From CAWINY01 sp963837635 (GTDB lineage: Bacteria; Acidobacteriota; Terriglobia; Terriglobales; Acidobacteriaceae): a DNA stretch of 64,000 bases. The stretch is taken from the NCBI GenBank assembly GCA_963837635.1, contig CAWINY010000006.1, positions 62,001 to 126,000 on the forward strand, given 5' to 3'. Positions 7,579-15,195 of this stretch are shown here, piece by piece. Each line of letters starts with the position of its first letter. Positions within the stretch are counted from its first letter, which is position 1. The position numbers were made by a program, and so were the translations under genes. The notes below the pieces were generated by a model. The model ran no database searches. It was not told the origin of the DNA and was given only the letters and a program-made list of their open reading frames with translations.

Positions 7579-9011
7579 TATCTGGCCTGCTCGTAGGCGT
7601 GGGCCAGGCGCAGCAGGGTGGCTTCGTCGAAGTGCTTGCCGAGCATCTGCACACCGATCGGCAGACCCTCCTTCGACGTACCGCACGGCACCGAGATGCC
7701 CGGCACGCCGGCCAGAGAGGCGGTCACGGTGAAGATGTCGCCCAGATACATTTGCAGCGGGTCATCGACCTTCGCGCCCAGTTTGAAGGCCGGGGTGGGC
7801 GTGGTCGGGGTGACGATGGCATCCACCTGCTGAAAGGCGTTGTCGAAATCCTGCGCGAGCAAGGTGCGCACCTTCTGCGCCTTCAGGTAATAGGCGTCGT
7901 AGTAGCCGGCGCTGAGCGCATAGGTACCCAGCAGGATGCGGCGTTTCACTTCGGCGCCAAAGCCCTCGTCGCGGGTGCGGCGGTACATCTCGGAGAGCGT
8001 CTTGGCGCTGCGGGAGCGATAGGCGTAGCGCACGCCGTCGAAGCGCGCCAGATTGGACGAAGCCTCGGCGGTGGCGATCAGGTAATACGTCGGGATGGCG
8101 TAGCCAGTATGGGGCAGGGAAATATTGACGATCTCGCAGCCCAGGCCGGCGATCTTCTGGATGGCCGCCTCGATGGCGTTGCGAACCTCGGGGTCCATGC
8201 CCTCAGGAAAGTACTCCTTGGGCACGCCGATGCGCATGCCCTTAACCGGCTTGCCGATCTCCTGCTCGTAGTCGGGCACGGGACCCTCGGCCGAGGTGGA
8301 ATCGAGCGGATCGCGGCCGGCGATGGTGCGCAGCAGGATGGCCGCGTCCTTCACCGTCTTGGTCACCGGGCCGATGTGGTCGAGCGAAGAGGCGAAGGCG
8401 ATCAGTCCATAACGTGAAACCCGTCCGTAGGTCGGCATCAGCCCGACCACCCCGCAGAAGGCCGCAGGCTGGCGGATGGAGCCCCCGGTATCGGAACCGA
8501 GCGCGGCCACGGCCGTGCCGGCTGCTACCGCCGCCGCCGAGCCGCCGGAGGATCCCCCGGGCACGCGCGAGAGATCGCGCGGGTTGTGCACCGGCTTGTA
8601 CGCCGAGTTCTCGTTGGAGGAGCCCATGGCAAACTCGTCGCAATTGAGCTTGCCGAGCACCACCGCGCCCGCCGCTTCCAGGCGCGCCACCGCCGTGCAG
8701 TCGTACGGCGCTATGAAGCCCTCAAGAATCTTCGAGCCGGCGGTGGTCTGGACGCCCATGGTCATCATGACGTCCTTGATCCCCAGTGGCACGCCACCTA
8801 GCGGGGGCAGGGGATCACCCTTATCGGCGAGGGCGTCGATTTCAGCCGCCTTGGCCAGAGCGCGCTCCCGGCACAGCGTCAAGTAGGCCCCGATGGCCGG
8901 GTCCTCGGTTTCGATCTTTTTCAGGAAAGCTTCGGCCAGCGCCGTGGCGGTGATCTGCCGTTCGAGCACGGCGGTCCGCGCGGAGTCGATTGTCAGAAGG
9001 TTCAAGTCCAT
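7578..9011 (-). CDS. gatA: Aspartyl/glutamyl-tRNA amidotransferase subunit A
   Basis: GatA is the amidase subunit of GatCAB, which converts Glu-tRNA(Gln) and Asp-tRNA(Asn) to the amide forms. The 477-residue product is of normal length. It carries the Ser-cisSer-Lys triad of amidase-signature enzymes: Lys79 in GIKD, the GGSSGGSAAAVAAG serine block (Ser154) and Ser178 in GSDTGGSIR. It lies downstream of gatC on the same strand. The two are separated by about 190 bases filled with a heptad inverted repeat, so they may still be co-transcribed. Confidence 0.97.
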   Translation of the reverse strand: MDLNLLTIDSARTAVLERQITATALAEAFLKKIETEDPAIGAYLTLCRERALAKAAEIDALADKGDPLPPLGGVPLGIKDVMMTMGVQTTAGSKILEGFIAPYDCTAVARLEAAGAVVLGKLNCDEFAMGSSNENSAYKPVHNPRDLSRVPGGSSGGSAAAVAAGTAVAALGSDTGGSIRQPAAFCGVVGLMPTYGRVSRYGLIAFASSLDHIGPVTKTVKDAAILLRTIAGRDPLDSTSAEGPVPDYEQEIGKPVKGMRIGVPKEYFPEGMDPEVRNAIEAAIQKIAGLGCEIVNISLPHTGYAIPTYYLIATAEASSNLARFDGVRYAYRSRSAKTLSEMYRRTRDEGFGAEVKRRILLGTYALSAGYYDAYYLKAQKVRTLLAQDFDNAFQQVDAIVTPTTPTPAFKLGAKVDDPLQMYLGDIFTVTASLAGVPGISVPCGTSKEGLPIGVQMLGKHFDEATLLRLAHAYEQAR

Positions 9012-9196
9012 GGTCGTTAGTCGATGGTCGATGGTCGTTAGTCGTTAGTCGTTGGCTTGCGGCTGCGAATGCTTTGGGCTGACAGAGCCAGCAAGGCTGG
9101 TCTACCAAGTAAACCCGCCGGTGTTCAGCGCTGATTGGTTTAGCCGGCAGTGCCAATTCAACAAGCCAACGACCAACGACTAACGACTAACGACTG
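9012..9196. repeat. Inverted repeat with period-7 arms between gatC and gatA
   Basis: The left arm (about 9011-9059) is a run of degenerate 7-base units of the TGGTCGT/TAGTCGT type. The right arm (about 9162-9195) is its inverted counterpart with TAACGAC units. The roughly 100-base centre has no gene and includes a small GCCAGC-AAG-GCTGG hairpin. Period-7 arms of quite different base sequence recur at other intergenic sites in the window. Confidence 0.85.
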
Positions 9197-9200
9197 AGTA

Positions 9201-9530
9201 CTACTTTTCAATCACTTTCGGCACTCGAAAGAACGTGCCGTCGGTCTGCGGGGCGTTGGCCAGCGCGAGGTCGTGCGGCAAGGAAGGCTGGGTCACGTCC
9301 GGGCGCATGGCGTACTCGAAGCGTGCGGTGCCGCGCTTGGCCTGGTCCACACCGTAGCGGTCGGAGGTTTGTGCCATCGGTTCCACGCCGCTGGTGTCTA
9401 ACTGATTGAGCAGCTCGACGTACTCCAGGATCGAGTTCAGGTCCTTGGCCATGCGCTGGCGCTCGGCATCGGTCAGATCCAGGTTGGCCAAGTCGGCCAC
9501 GTAAACCACGTCTTGTTCGGTTACCTTCAT
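9201..9530 (-). CDS. gatC: Aspartyl/glutamyl-tRNA amidotransferase subunit C
   Basis: GatC is the small stabilising subunit of the GatCAB amidotransferase. The 109-residue product begins VTEQDVVYVADLANLDL, then a helix with LNSILEYVELLNQLDTSGVEP, the hallmark region of GatC, and ends with the DGTFFRVPKVIE tail. The chosen ATG (9528-9530) overlaps the stop of the upstream DUF721 gene in an ATGA arrangement, which supports the start and translational coupling. Confidence 0.95.
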   Translation of the reverse strand: MKVTEQDVVYVADLANLDLTDAERQRMAKDLNSILEYVELLNQLDTSGVEPMAQTSDRYGVDQAKRGTARFEYAMRPDVTQPSLPHDLALANAPQTDGTFFRVPKVIEK

Positions 9531-9853
9531 CGTTCTTCCTGCTGCGATCCTGAGCCAGCGACGTTGTTGCGCTCGCTGGGGCGGACTTCGAATCTGATTT
9601 CGCGCACCGCTTCGGGGACCACCGCGTTTATCGCTGCCAAATACTTGCCTGCCAGTCCGGAAAGCTGCGCACGCCAGGCGGCGTCGGTCACCTCGACGCA
9701 CAGCGCGCCCCCGGAAAAACTGACCGCCCGGGTGCAACGGGCGACCGTCTGGCCGCACACCAATGGCCAGACCATCAGAGGCGCGTCACTCGCGGGGACG
9801 CGGCGCAGCACATCGCCCATCACTTTCACCAGTCCGGCGGCAGCACGCTCCAT
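9527..9853 (-). CDS. DUF721/DciA-like protein
   Basis: The 108-residue product belongs to the DUF721 family, related to DciA, the ancestral loader of the replicative helicase DnaB. The pattern VWPLVCGQTVARCTRAVSF ... GGALCVEVTDAAWRAQLSGLAGKYLAAIN is typical of the family's compact domain: W near the start, then a strand followed by a WRAQL helix. It overlaps gatC by four bases. Whether it loads helicase here cannot be told; many DUF721 proteins are uncharacterised. Confidence 0.75.
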   Translation of the reverse strand: MERAAAGLVKVMGDVLRRVPASDAPLMVWPLVCGQTVARCTRAVSFSGGALCVEVTDAAWRAQLSGLAGKYLAAINAVVPEAVREIRFEVRPSERNNVAGSGSQQEER

Positions 9854-10104
9854 GGAACTACGATTTTAGCAGCTCACAAAGCTGGATTGTAAAAAGCAAC
9901 GGCACGTCAGATTTCCTCAGTGAGGTTGGTAAATTCTAAAGCCAAATCTGCAGATTGGACTGTATTGCGGGCGCTGGGTTGCTGGGTTAAACTCGGGGTC
10001 GCTGAAAACTTCGGAATCAACCAACAATCGGCGCTTTCGTGGGGATTGCGCCAAATCCGCCGGCGAGAATTCAATCGTCGTATCCCGTGGGGAGAGCGAA
10101 ATCA

Positions 10105-10623
10105 ATGAAGTTGGATGAAGCGATGAGCACGGCTTTGCTGTACGAACGCGGTGTTCACAAAGCCTATTTTGACGCGATGGAGAAAACCTCCGACCCGTCG
10201 GCGAAGCGCATGTTCAAGATCCTGGCCGACGAGGAAATGGGTCACATGAACTACTTGAAGGATCGTCTTCAAGAGTGGCAGAGCGGGGGCAAGATCACGG
10301 TCAAGGAACTGCCGACATCGATTCCGGCCAGACAAGCGATCGGGAAGGCTCTTATTGAGTTGCGCCAGTCCGTGGTGGAACCGAAGCCCACCCGGTTGAT
10401 CCCCGAACTCGAATTGCTGAAAGCGGCCTTGCAAGCGGAAGTAAAGACCAGCGATTTCTATAAAGAAATGGTCGCCAAGCTCGATGGAGACGGAAAAAAG
10501 CTTTTCCGGCGTTTCGTCGAGATCGAAGAGGGACATGAAGACATCGTGCAGGCCCAAATCGATTGTGCCAGTGGCCTGGGGGTCTTCCTGGACAATCTTG
10601 AATTCGGGCTGGAAGTCGAATAG
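10105..10623 (+). CDS. Ferritin-like/rubrerythrin-family protein
   Basis: The 172-residue product is a four-helix ferritin-like diiron protein. Metal-ligand motifs are an early glutamate in LYERGVH, DEEMGHM (E-x2-H) around residue 45, a second glutamate near AALQAEVKTSDFY, and EIEEGHED (E-x2-H) near residue 140. No C-terminal rubredoxin CxxC domain is present, so it is not a classical rubrerythrin. Roles suggested for such proteins are peroxide reduction or iron handling. The ATG at 10105 was chosen over an upstream in-frame ATG because GGGGAGAG lies just upstream and the domain begins there. Confidence 0.85.
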   Translation: MKLDEAMSTALLYERGVHKAYFDAMEKTSDPSAKRMFKILADEEMGHMNYLKDRLQEWQSGGKITVKELPTSIPARQAIGKALIELRQSVVEPKPTRLIPELELLKAALQAEVKTSDFYKEMVAKLDGDGKKLFRRFVEIEEGHEDIVQAQIDCASGLGVFLDNLEFGLEVE

Positions 10624-10918
10624 CAACAGCTCGATGTGTTGACTTTGCGACTGGTGCCATGGCGGGAACTCTTCACGCCGCGGTTTCCTTGATTGCCAGG
10701 TGTGAGCAGTACCGCCACCACCGGCCACCCGCGTGATCTGCCAGACCTCGTCGAAAATAGGGATGAGGGCGCAGGATCCACGTTCTCTGGCGCCAGAGTG
10801 TCGTTCCTAGGGGACTCGGGTCACACCCGCGCCGAAAGCCAGTTGATTCTCACCACCGCCTTAGCGGCTTCAGCCGCGCCCTTTCAAAGAAAATGCGCGT
10901 GATTTTTGCGCACTGGCA
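10624..10918. other. Intergenic stretch without recognised gene
   Basis: No convincing gene lies between the ferritin-like gene and the citrate synthase terminator. A 69-residue frame at 10693-10902 has no recognisable pattern or ribosome-binding site. The segment near 10860-10910 holds short GC-rich palindromes only. Confidence 0.5.
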
Positions 10919-10952
10919 CAAAAAACCCCTGCCGGAAGCTCCAGCAGGGGTT
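10919..10952 (-). terminator. Rho-independent terminator of citrate synthase
   Basis: AACCCCTGC (924-932 within 10.9 kb) pairs perfectly with GCAGGGGTT (944-952), with an 11-base loop. On the minus strand the stem is followed by TTTTTT. It lies about 45 bases after the citrate synthase stop codon. Confidence 0.85.
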
Positions 10953-10998
10953 AAGACTTATCAGGCCGGCCGAGGGCCAGCCTGAAAGCATGGATCAA

Positions 10999-12348
10999 CT
11001 ACGCTTTCGCGGCATCGGTTTTCGGCAATTCGCGGCCACCCGCGGCAGCCCACTGCTCCAACATCGCGGTGGTGACAGACTTCGGACGCTCGAGGGCGTA
11101 GCCAAGAGCGCGGTCCCACGTGAGGTTGGCCATGCAGCCAAGGCAGCGGCCGACGCCGAACAGGACGGTGTAGAAGTCCCACTCGCGCAGCCCGTAGTAC
11201 CACTGAATGACGCCGGACTGGGCATCGACGTTCGGCCATGGATTCTTGGCCTTGCCGTGCTCCTTCAGGACGCCAGGGGCGACTTCGAAAATCATCGAAA
11301 CAAGTTTGAACAGCGGGTCGGTATTGAGGCCCGGAGTAGCCAGACAGAACTCGCGCTGGGACATGTAGCGCGGGTCAGTCTTGCGCAGCACGGCGTGACC
11401 GTAACCCGGGACTACCTGGCCGGAATTGAGGGTATCCCACAGCGCCTTGGTGACCAGCTCCTTGGTCGGCTCCACGCCCTTGCAGTATTTCTCCCCGAAC
11501 TTGATGGTCCAATCCAGAACTTCCTGGTTGGCAAGCCCGTGCAATGGGCCGGCGAGGCCGTTGAGGCCGGCGGAGTAAGAATAGTAAGGATCGGACAGGG
11601 CCGAGTGCACCAGGTGCGTGGTGTGGGCTGAGACGTTGCCGGACTCGTGGTCGGAGTGCAGGATGAAGTACATGCGGGCAACATCCTTGTACTCTTCGCA
11701 CTGGTCGATCATCTGGGCGAAGTTGGCGCCCATGTCCAGTTTCTTATCAATCGGCTTCTGGAAATCGCTGCGATACTTCAGGTTGTAGATGAACGCGGCG
11801 ACGATCGGAATACGGGCAACGATATCGCTGGCGTCTTCATAGACATATTCCCAGGCGACCATCTTGTTGAACTTGCCCGAGCCGTAGAACTTCGCGAACT
11901 TGGAGTCCTTCTGCATCGCCAGCAGACCGGCGGAGAGCATCACCATCGGGTGGCTGTCGCGGGGCAGGGCGCGGATCACATCCCATACATACGAGGGAAC
12001 GTTCTGGCGGACCTTCCATTCGGCTACGACGTCGTCAACTTGAGCCTGGGTCGGCACGTCGCCGGTGAGCAGGAAGTGCCAGAACGATTCCACGGTCGGA
12101 TAGGTGGAGCCGGGCGCCTTGGGCAGTGCGGCGAAAGTCTCCGGGATGGTCTTGCCGCGGAAGCGGATACCTTCCTGGGGATCCAGGTAGGAGATGTCGG
12201 TAACCAGGCAGCGGACGTCACGGGCGCCACCGATGGCTTGGTCGATGGTGACCTGGTCGATGACCACCTTGCCGAATTCCTTGACCAGCTTTGTGGTTCG
12301 GGGACGAAACTCATCAATCTTCTGCTTCAGTATTTCCTTCAGGGCCAT
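10999..12348 (-). CDS. gltA: Citrate synthase
   Basis: The enzyme condenses acetyl-CoA with oxaloacetate to citrate at the entry of the TCA cycle. The 449-residue product is longer than the usual bacterial GltA and resembles the mitochondrial-type form, beginning ALKEILKQKIDEFRP. Catalytic histidines are visible in HSDHESGNVSAHT and in VPGYGHAVLRKTDPR, with an aspartate in the C-terminal domain. A terminator follows it. A remnant of a second, differently built citrate synthase lies just upstream (12693-12900), so this copy probably carries the activity. Confidence 0.93.
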   Translation of the reverse strand: MALKEILKQKIDEFRPRTTKLVKEFGKVVIDQVTIDQAIGGARDVRCLVTDISYLDPQEGIRFRGKTIPETFAALPKAPGSTYPTVESFWHFLLTGDVPTQAQVDDVVAEWKVRQNVPSYVWDVIRALPRDSHPMVMLSAGLLAMQKDSKFAKFYGSGKFNKMVAWEYVYEDASDIVARIPIVAAFIYNLKYRSDFQKPIDKKLDMGANFAQMIDQCEEYKDVARMYFILHSDHESGNVSAHTTHLVHSALSDPYYSYSAGLNGLAGPLHGLANQEVLDWTIKFGEKYCKGVEPTKELVTKALWDTLNSGQVVPGYGHAVLRKTDPRYMSQREFCLATPGLNTDPLFKLVSMIFEVAPGVLKEHGKAKNPWPNVDAQSGVIQWYYGLREWDFYTVLFGVGRCLGCMANLTWDRALGYALERPKSVTTAMLEQWAAAGGRELPKTDAAKA

Positions 12349-12634
12349 ATAGTTGCACTCCTCACGCGGCTACCCGACTATGCCGGGCCCGGCGCTCCGC
12401 TACCGCTCCGGACTGGCCGGAGCCGGATTGTTAGCGCAGACAGCATACGTCTGCGGCTGGAATTTCGGATTGCGGGCCACAGTCCGCAGCCTGCCTTCCG
12501 TAATAATTGCGAAACTGCTTTCCATGCCCCCACACATGCAGCCAGGACGGCAGTTACACCTCCGGCAATCCAGAAACACCGTCCGATGGGATCGCGCGGA
12601 TTACAAATAGTAGTAATGACACACTGAGGCAGGA
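12349..12634. other. Upstream region of citrate synthase
   Basis: About 290 bases hold no recognisable gene. The end near the gene contains GC-rich inverted repeats (for example around 12385-12435) that could be leader hairpins. No clear promoter hexamers were found by eye. Confidence 0.4.
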
Positions 12635-12662
12635 TGCGCCGCCCGGTCAGTGAGGCGGCGCA
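12635..12662 (-). terminator. Hairpin after the citrate synthase remnant
   Basis: TGCGCCGCC (12635-12643) pairs with GGCGGCGCA (12654-12662). It sits about 30 bases after the stop of the minus-strand remnant and probably was its terminator. The T run after it is poor. Confidence 0.5.
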
Positions 12663-12692
12663 CAGCTGTTTGTGACAATTGGACGGGCGGGG

Positions 12693-12910
12693 TCAGTCGG
12701 CGGCGGCATCCCTTTTAACCAGCGGCAGATGACGCAACTCATGCCCGAGATAGACTTGGCGAGGACGAGCGCTCTTCTGTTCCGGATCCGAGATCATCTC
12801 CTCCCACTGGGCCAGCCAGCCTGCCAGGCGCGGGATGGCGAAGAGCACGGTGAAGAACTCCGGGGTGAAGCCCAAGTTCGCGGCTTTCAGCCCATCTTCT
12901 CCGAAAGGCG
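12693..12910 (-). pseudogene. C-terminal remnant of a second citrate synthase
   Basis: The minus-strand frame ends with a clear citrate synthase C-terminus: GFTPEFFTVLFAIPRLAGWLAQ, then WEEMISDPEQKSARPRQVYLG, matching the conserved F-x-R-x2-GW-x-AHW and I-x-RPRQ-x-Y region of the bacterial-type enzymes. The frame is open for only a short way upstream (to about 12910) before meeting the promoter region of the DUF302 gene. More than 80 percent of the gene is therefore missing. It differs in sequence from the intact citrate synthase at 10999-12348, so it is the leftover of a distinct citrate or 2-methylcitrate synthase gene and not a duplicate fragment. Confidence 0.8.
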
Positions 12911-12970
12911 CGTCCGGACGATGCCTGCACGGCCGCCGCTATCGCGATACAATCCCCCCGGGAGGACCTT

Positions 12971-13384
12971 ATGCTGGAAGCGCTCGACACGATTACTCGC
13001 CAGGGATACGGGTTCAGCAGAGTTATTTCCTTGCCCTATGAAGACGCCGTGAAGCAGATCAAGGAGAAACTGAAGGAGCAGGGGTTCGGCGTCCTCGCCG
13101 AAATTGACGTTCGCGCGGCGATGAAGGAGAAGCTCAACGTCGATTTTCCCAAGTACGTGATTCTCGGGGCGTGCAATCCGCAGTTGGCCCACCGGGCCCT
13201 GCAGGCGGAGCCGCGCTTGGGACTGTTGCTCCCTTGCAATGTGGTGGTGCGGCAGGTAGGCGGAGGCACGGAGGTGTCAACCGTTGACGCGGACGCGATG
13301 CTGGCGCTAGTGAACAACCCCGAGCTCGCCCCCATCGCCAAGCAGGCCAACCAGTTGCTGCAGAACGCGCTCAAGGCGCTCTGA
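12971..13384 (+). CDS. DUF302 domain protein
   Basis: The 137-residue cytoplasmic protein matches the DUF302 family: an N-terminal strand, then YEDAVKQIKEKLKEQGFGVLAEIDVRAAMKEKL, YVILGACNPQLAHRALQAEPRLGLLLPCNVVV and an alpha-beta ending. The GACNP and LLPCNV elements are family hallmarks. GGAGGA precedes the ATG. DUF302 proteins are often found with sulfur- or thiol-related genes, but their biochemical role is unknown. It is followed by a palindromic repeat. Confidence 0.88.
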   Translation: MLEALDTITRQGYGFSRVISLPYEDAVKQIKEKLKEQGFGVLAEIDVRAAMKEKLNVDFPKYVILGACNPQLAHRALQAEPRLGLLLPCNVVVRQVGGGTEVSTVDADAMLALVNNPELAPIAKQANQLLQNALKAL

Positions 13385-13406
13385 GAGTATTCCGCGACTT
13401 CAGGTT

Positions 13407-13491
13407 GTAGCGCCGGCGTCTCGCCGGCGGGTTCCATTTACAGCACCAAGGCACACGTTGACCGGGCCCGCCGGCGAGACGCCGGCACTAC
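13407..13491. repeat. Palindromic repeat (GTAGCGCCGGCG family)
   Basis: The 25-base arms at 13407-13431 and 13467-13491 are near-perfect inverted copies rich in GCCGGCG. The element sits between the ends of the convergent DUF302 and Rrf2 genes and may end both transcripts. Confidence 0.8.
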
Positions 13492-13506
13492 TGGGCGATC
13501 ACCCGC

Positions 13507-14025
13507 TCACGGGCAGAGTGGGTTTCGTGTGTGTTTGCTTTCGGACCGTCCATTTGGCGGCGCAGCTTCCTGAGTGCCCTTCTGGTGGCGCGGCCGTATC
13601 GCCGGCGCGGGCGAATGTGGGAGGCCGGCAATCTCGGCCACCGTGGTGTTGTCCAGCACCCCGGCAGCCGCGTTCCGGATATCCAGAAACACCTGATACA
13701 GGGCACGGTGCTGGGCATCGCGGTCCACGAGGCCGCGCAGTTGGTCCGCATCGCCAAAAGGCGCGAGGGGGCCGTCGATCAATCGTATGATCTCACTCAG
13801 GCGAATCTCGGAAGGATGGCGGCGCAACTTATAGCCGCCCTTTGCCCCACGGGTACTTTCCACCAACCGGGCATTCTTCAGTTCGATGAGAATGATCTCC
13901 AGGAATTTCTCCGGCAGCTTCTCTTCCGTGGCAATGTCATGGATCTTGATTGCTCCTTGCTCGTAGTGGTGGGCCAGCATCATCATCGCCTGCAATGCGT
14001 AGAGCCCCTTTTGTGAGACTTTCAT
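13507..14025 (-). CDS. Rrf2-family transcriptional regulator
   Basis: The 172-residue product has the Rrf2 winged helix: VSQKGLYALQAMMMLA at the start, IHDIATEEKLPEKFLEIILIELKNARLVESTRGAKGGYKL for the recognition helix and wing, then a dimerisation helix. Many relatives such as IscR, NsrR and RsrR bind an iron-sulfur cluster through three cysteines after the wing. None is present in the corresponding region here, so it probably senses something else or binds through other residues. It is the nearest regulator gene to the sat-qmo-apr arm. Confidence 0.88.
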   Translation of the reverse strand: MKVSQKGLYALQAMMMLAHHYEQGAIKIHDIATEEKLPEKFLEIILIELKNARLVESTRGAKGGYKLRRHPSEIRLSEIIRLIDGPLAPFGDADQLRGLVDRDAQHRALYQVFLDIRNAAAGVLDNTTVAEIAGLPHSPAPAIRPRHQKGTQEAAPPNGRSESKHTRNPLCP

Positions 14026-14280
14026 GGATTGCCCTCAGAGGTTTGGCACGCGATCGGAATAGGCAGTCGGGGCGAGGTGCTTGAAAGATGAAAAACGCCT
14101 CAATGCTATCCCGCTAAGCGGTCTCGATCAGGATAGATCCGCGCTGTGCTCGCCATCACACGTCTATGTTACACGAGAGCGCGGCGCCCATGGAAATAGG
14201 GCGATAGAGGAGGGCTATCCTCTAGGGATTCGTATTCCGCTCCGCATCGTTTCCCGCCAAACTGGCGGTTCAGACCGTTA

Positions 14281-15087
14281 TCAAGCCCGGGACTGCGGCC
14301 GCAGTTTGTCCAGATTGAGCGAGGCGACACCCGCTACGCTGGAAGCCAGCCGTTTGATTTCTTTGATTTGCGCGAGAACGGCGACCCTTCCTTCAACCGA
14401 GACCATGCCCCGGCGGGCGGCCACCTGAAGTTCGAGGTCGGAGGTTGGAGGGTTGAGGGCCAGATCGGCACGGATGCGGCTGGCCAGGGCCAGATCGTCC
14501 ATCTTCTGCTGACATTCGGGAGTGAAATCAAGACAGCGCTCTTTGGCGGCAGAAATGATCAGTTGGCAAGCCTGGTCAATCGTAAAGTGCTCGAGATTGA
14601 TCACTAGGTCATACAGGGAAGGATCTCCCCAATCTACGCCGTAGAGAAACTGGGTCCATCGGCGGCGGTCCTCATCCACTCTGGCGATGTGGAGAATGGC
14701 TTCATTCCGGCTGTACTTCAACCGATCCACTACGGCCTGGATTCGGAATGTCATGGGAGCGATGAGGCGGGTGCGCAGCACGGGGCCACCCTTGAGGAGC
14801 AAATGGCCAGCCAAGCCGTGATAGACGGCGTTCCCCGACCGAACCTCTTCGGCGAGCGCCGCCTGCACCAGCGCCAGATAGAGATAGCGTTTGTGTTGGA
14901 AGCGTTCCAGAAAGGTGGGAGGTTTCTCTAAAGCATCCCGGATTTCCTTCGAGGAAACCGAGTGGGCAGCGGCTCGCTCGACGATGACGTCACGATCGAT
15001 GCAGCGGTAACCGAGCCGTCCAGCTAGAGATTCGGCCAATGCCTTCCCGCCGCTGAACGAACCCCTGGAGATGGTAATTACGGCCAT
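14281..15087 (-). CDS. Cytidylate-kinase-like protein with C-terminal BON domain
   Basis: The 268-residue protein begins with a cytidylate-kinase-like P-loop domain (VITISRGSFSGGKALAESLA, residues 3-22; the usual Ser/Thr after the P-loop lysine is Ala) and continues with GYRCIDRDVI and the KEIRDALEKPPTFLERF lid-like region. Residues about 200-265 form a BON-like domain (RIRADLALNPPTSDLEL ... GMVSVEGRVAVLAQIKEIKRLASSVAGVASLNL), which in other proteins binds membranes or ligands. It follows sat on the same strand after a strong hairpin. True CMP kinase activity is doubtful; this looks like a regulator or an accessory of sulfate activation. Confidence 0.75.
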   Translation of the reverse strand: MAVITISRGSFSGGKALAESLAGRLGYRCIDRDVIVERAAAHSVSSKEIRDALEKPPTFLERFQHKRYLYLALVQAALAEEVRSGNAVYHGLAGHLLLKGGPVLRTRLIAPMTFRIQAVVDRLKYSRNEAILHIARVDEDRRRWTQFLYGVDWGDPSLYDLVINLEHFTIDQACQLIISAAKERCLDFTPECQQKMDDLALASRIRADLALNPPTSDLELQVAARRGMVSVEGRVAVLAQIKEIKRLASSVAGVASLNLDKLRPQSRA

Positions 15088-15116
15088 CGGAACCTCCGCA
15101 TGGAGCCACTTGGCAA

Positions 15117-15150
15117 ACGGCCCGTACCGGGTTGTACCGGTACGGGCCGT
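15117..15150 (-). terminator. Strong hairpin between sat and the kinase-BON gene
   Basis: A perfect 14-base stem (ACGGCCCGTACCGG, 15117-15130, with its complement 15137-15150) and a six-base loop lie 45 bases after the sat stop. The T run on the minus strand is short, so read-through to the kinase gene is possible. Confidence 0.7.
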
Positions 15151-15195
15151 CGGGACTTCAGTTCACTTTACTGACAAACCGCGGTCTGGTTCAGC

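Noticed and set aside
9012..9196. CRISPR array
   Set aside because: The repeat units are 7-10 bases, degenerate and without regular spacers; no cas genes are present.
9917..10108. Two opposed 62-residue frames upstream of the ferritin-like gene
   Set aside because: They overlap each other exactly and look like chance frames in a promoter region.
10693..10902. A 69-residue frame before the citrate synthase terminator
   Set aside because: Low-complexity composition without ribosome-binding site or recognisable fold.
14281..15087. Housekeeping cytidylate kinase (cmk)
   Set aside because: The P-loop lacks the usual Ser/Thr after its lysine, a BON-like domain is attached, and the sequence beyond the P-loop resembles the cytidylate-kinase-like family and not true Cmk.
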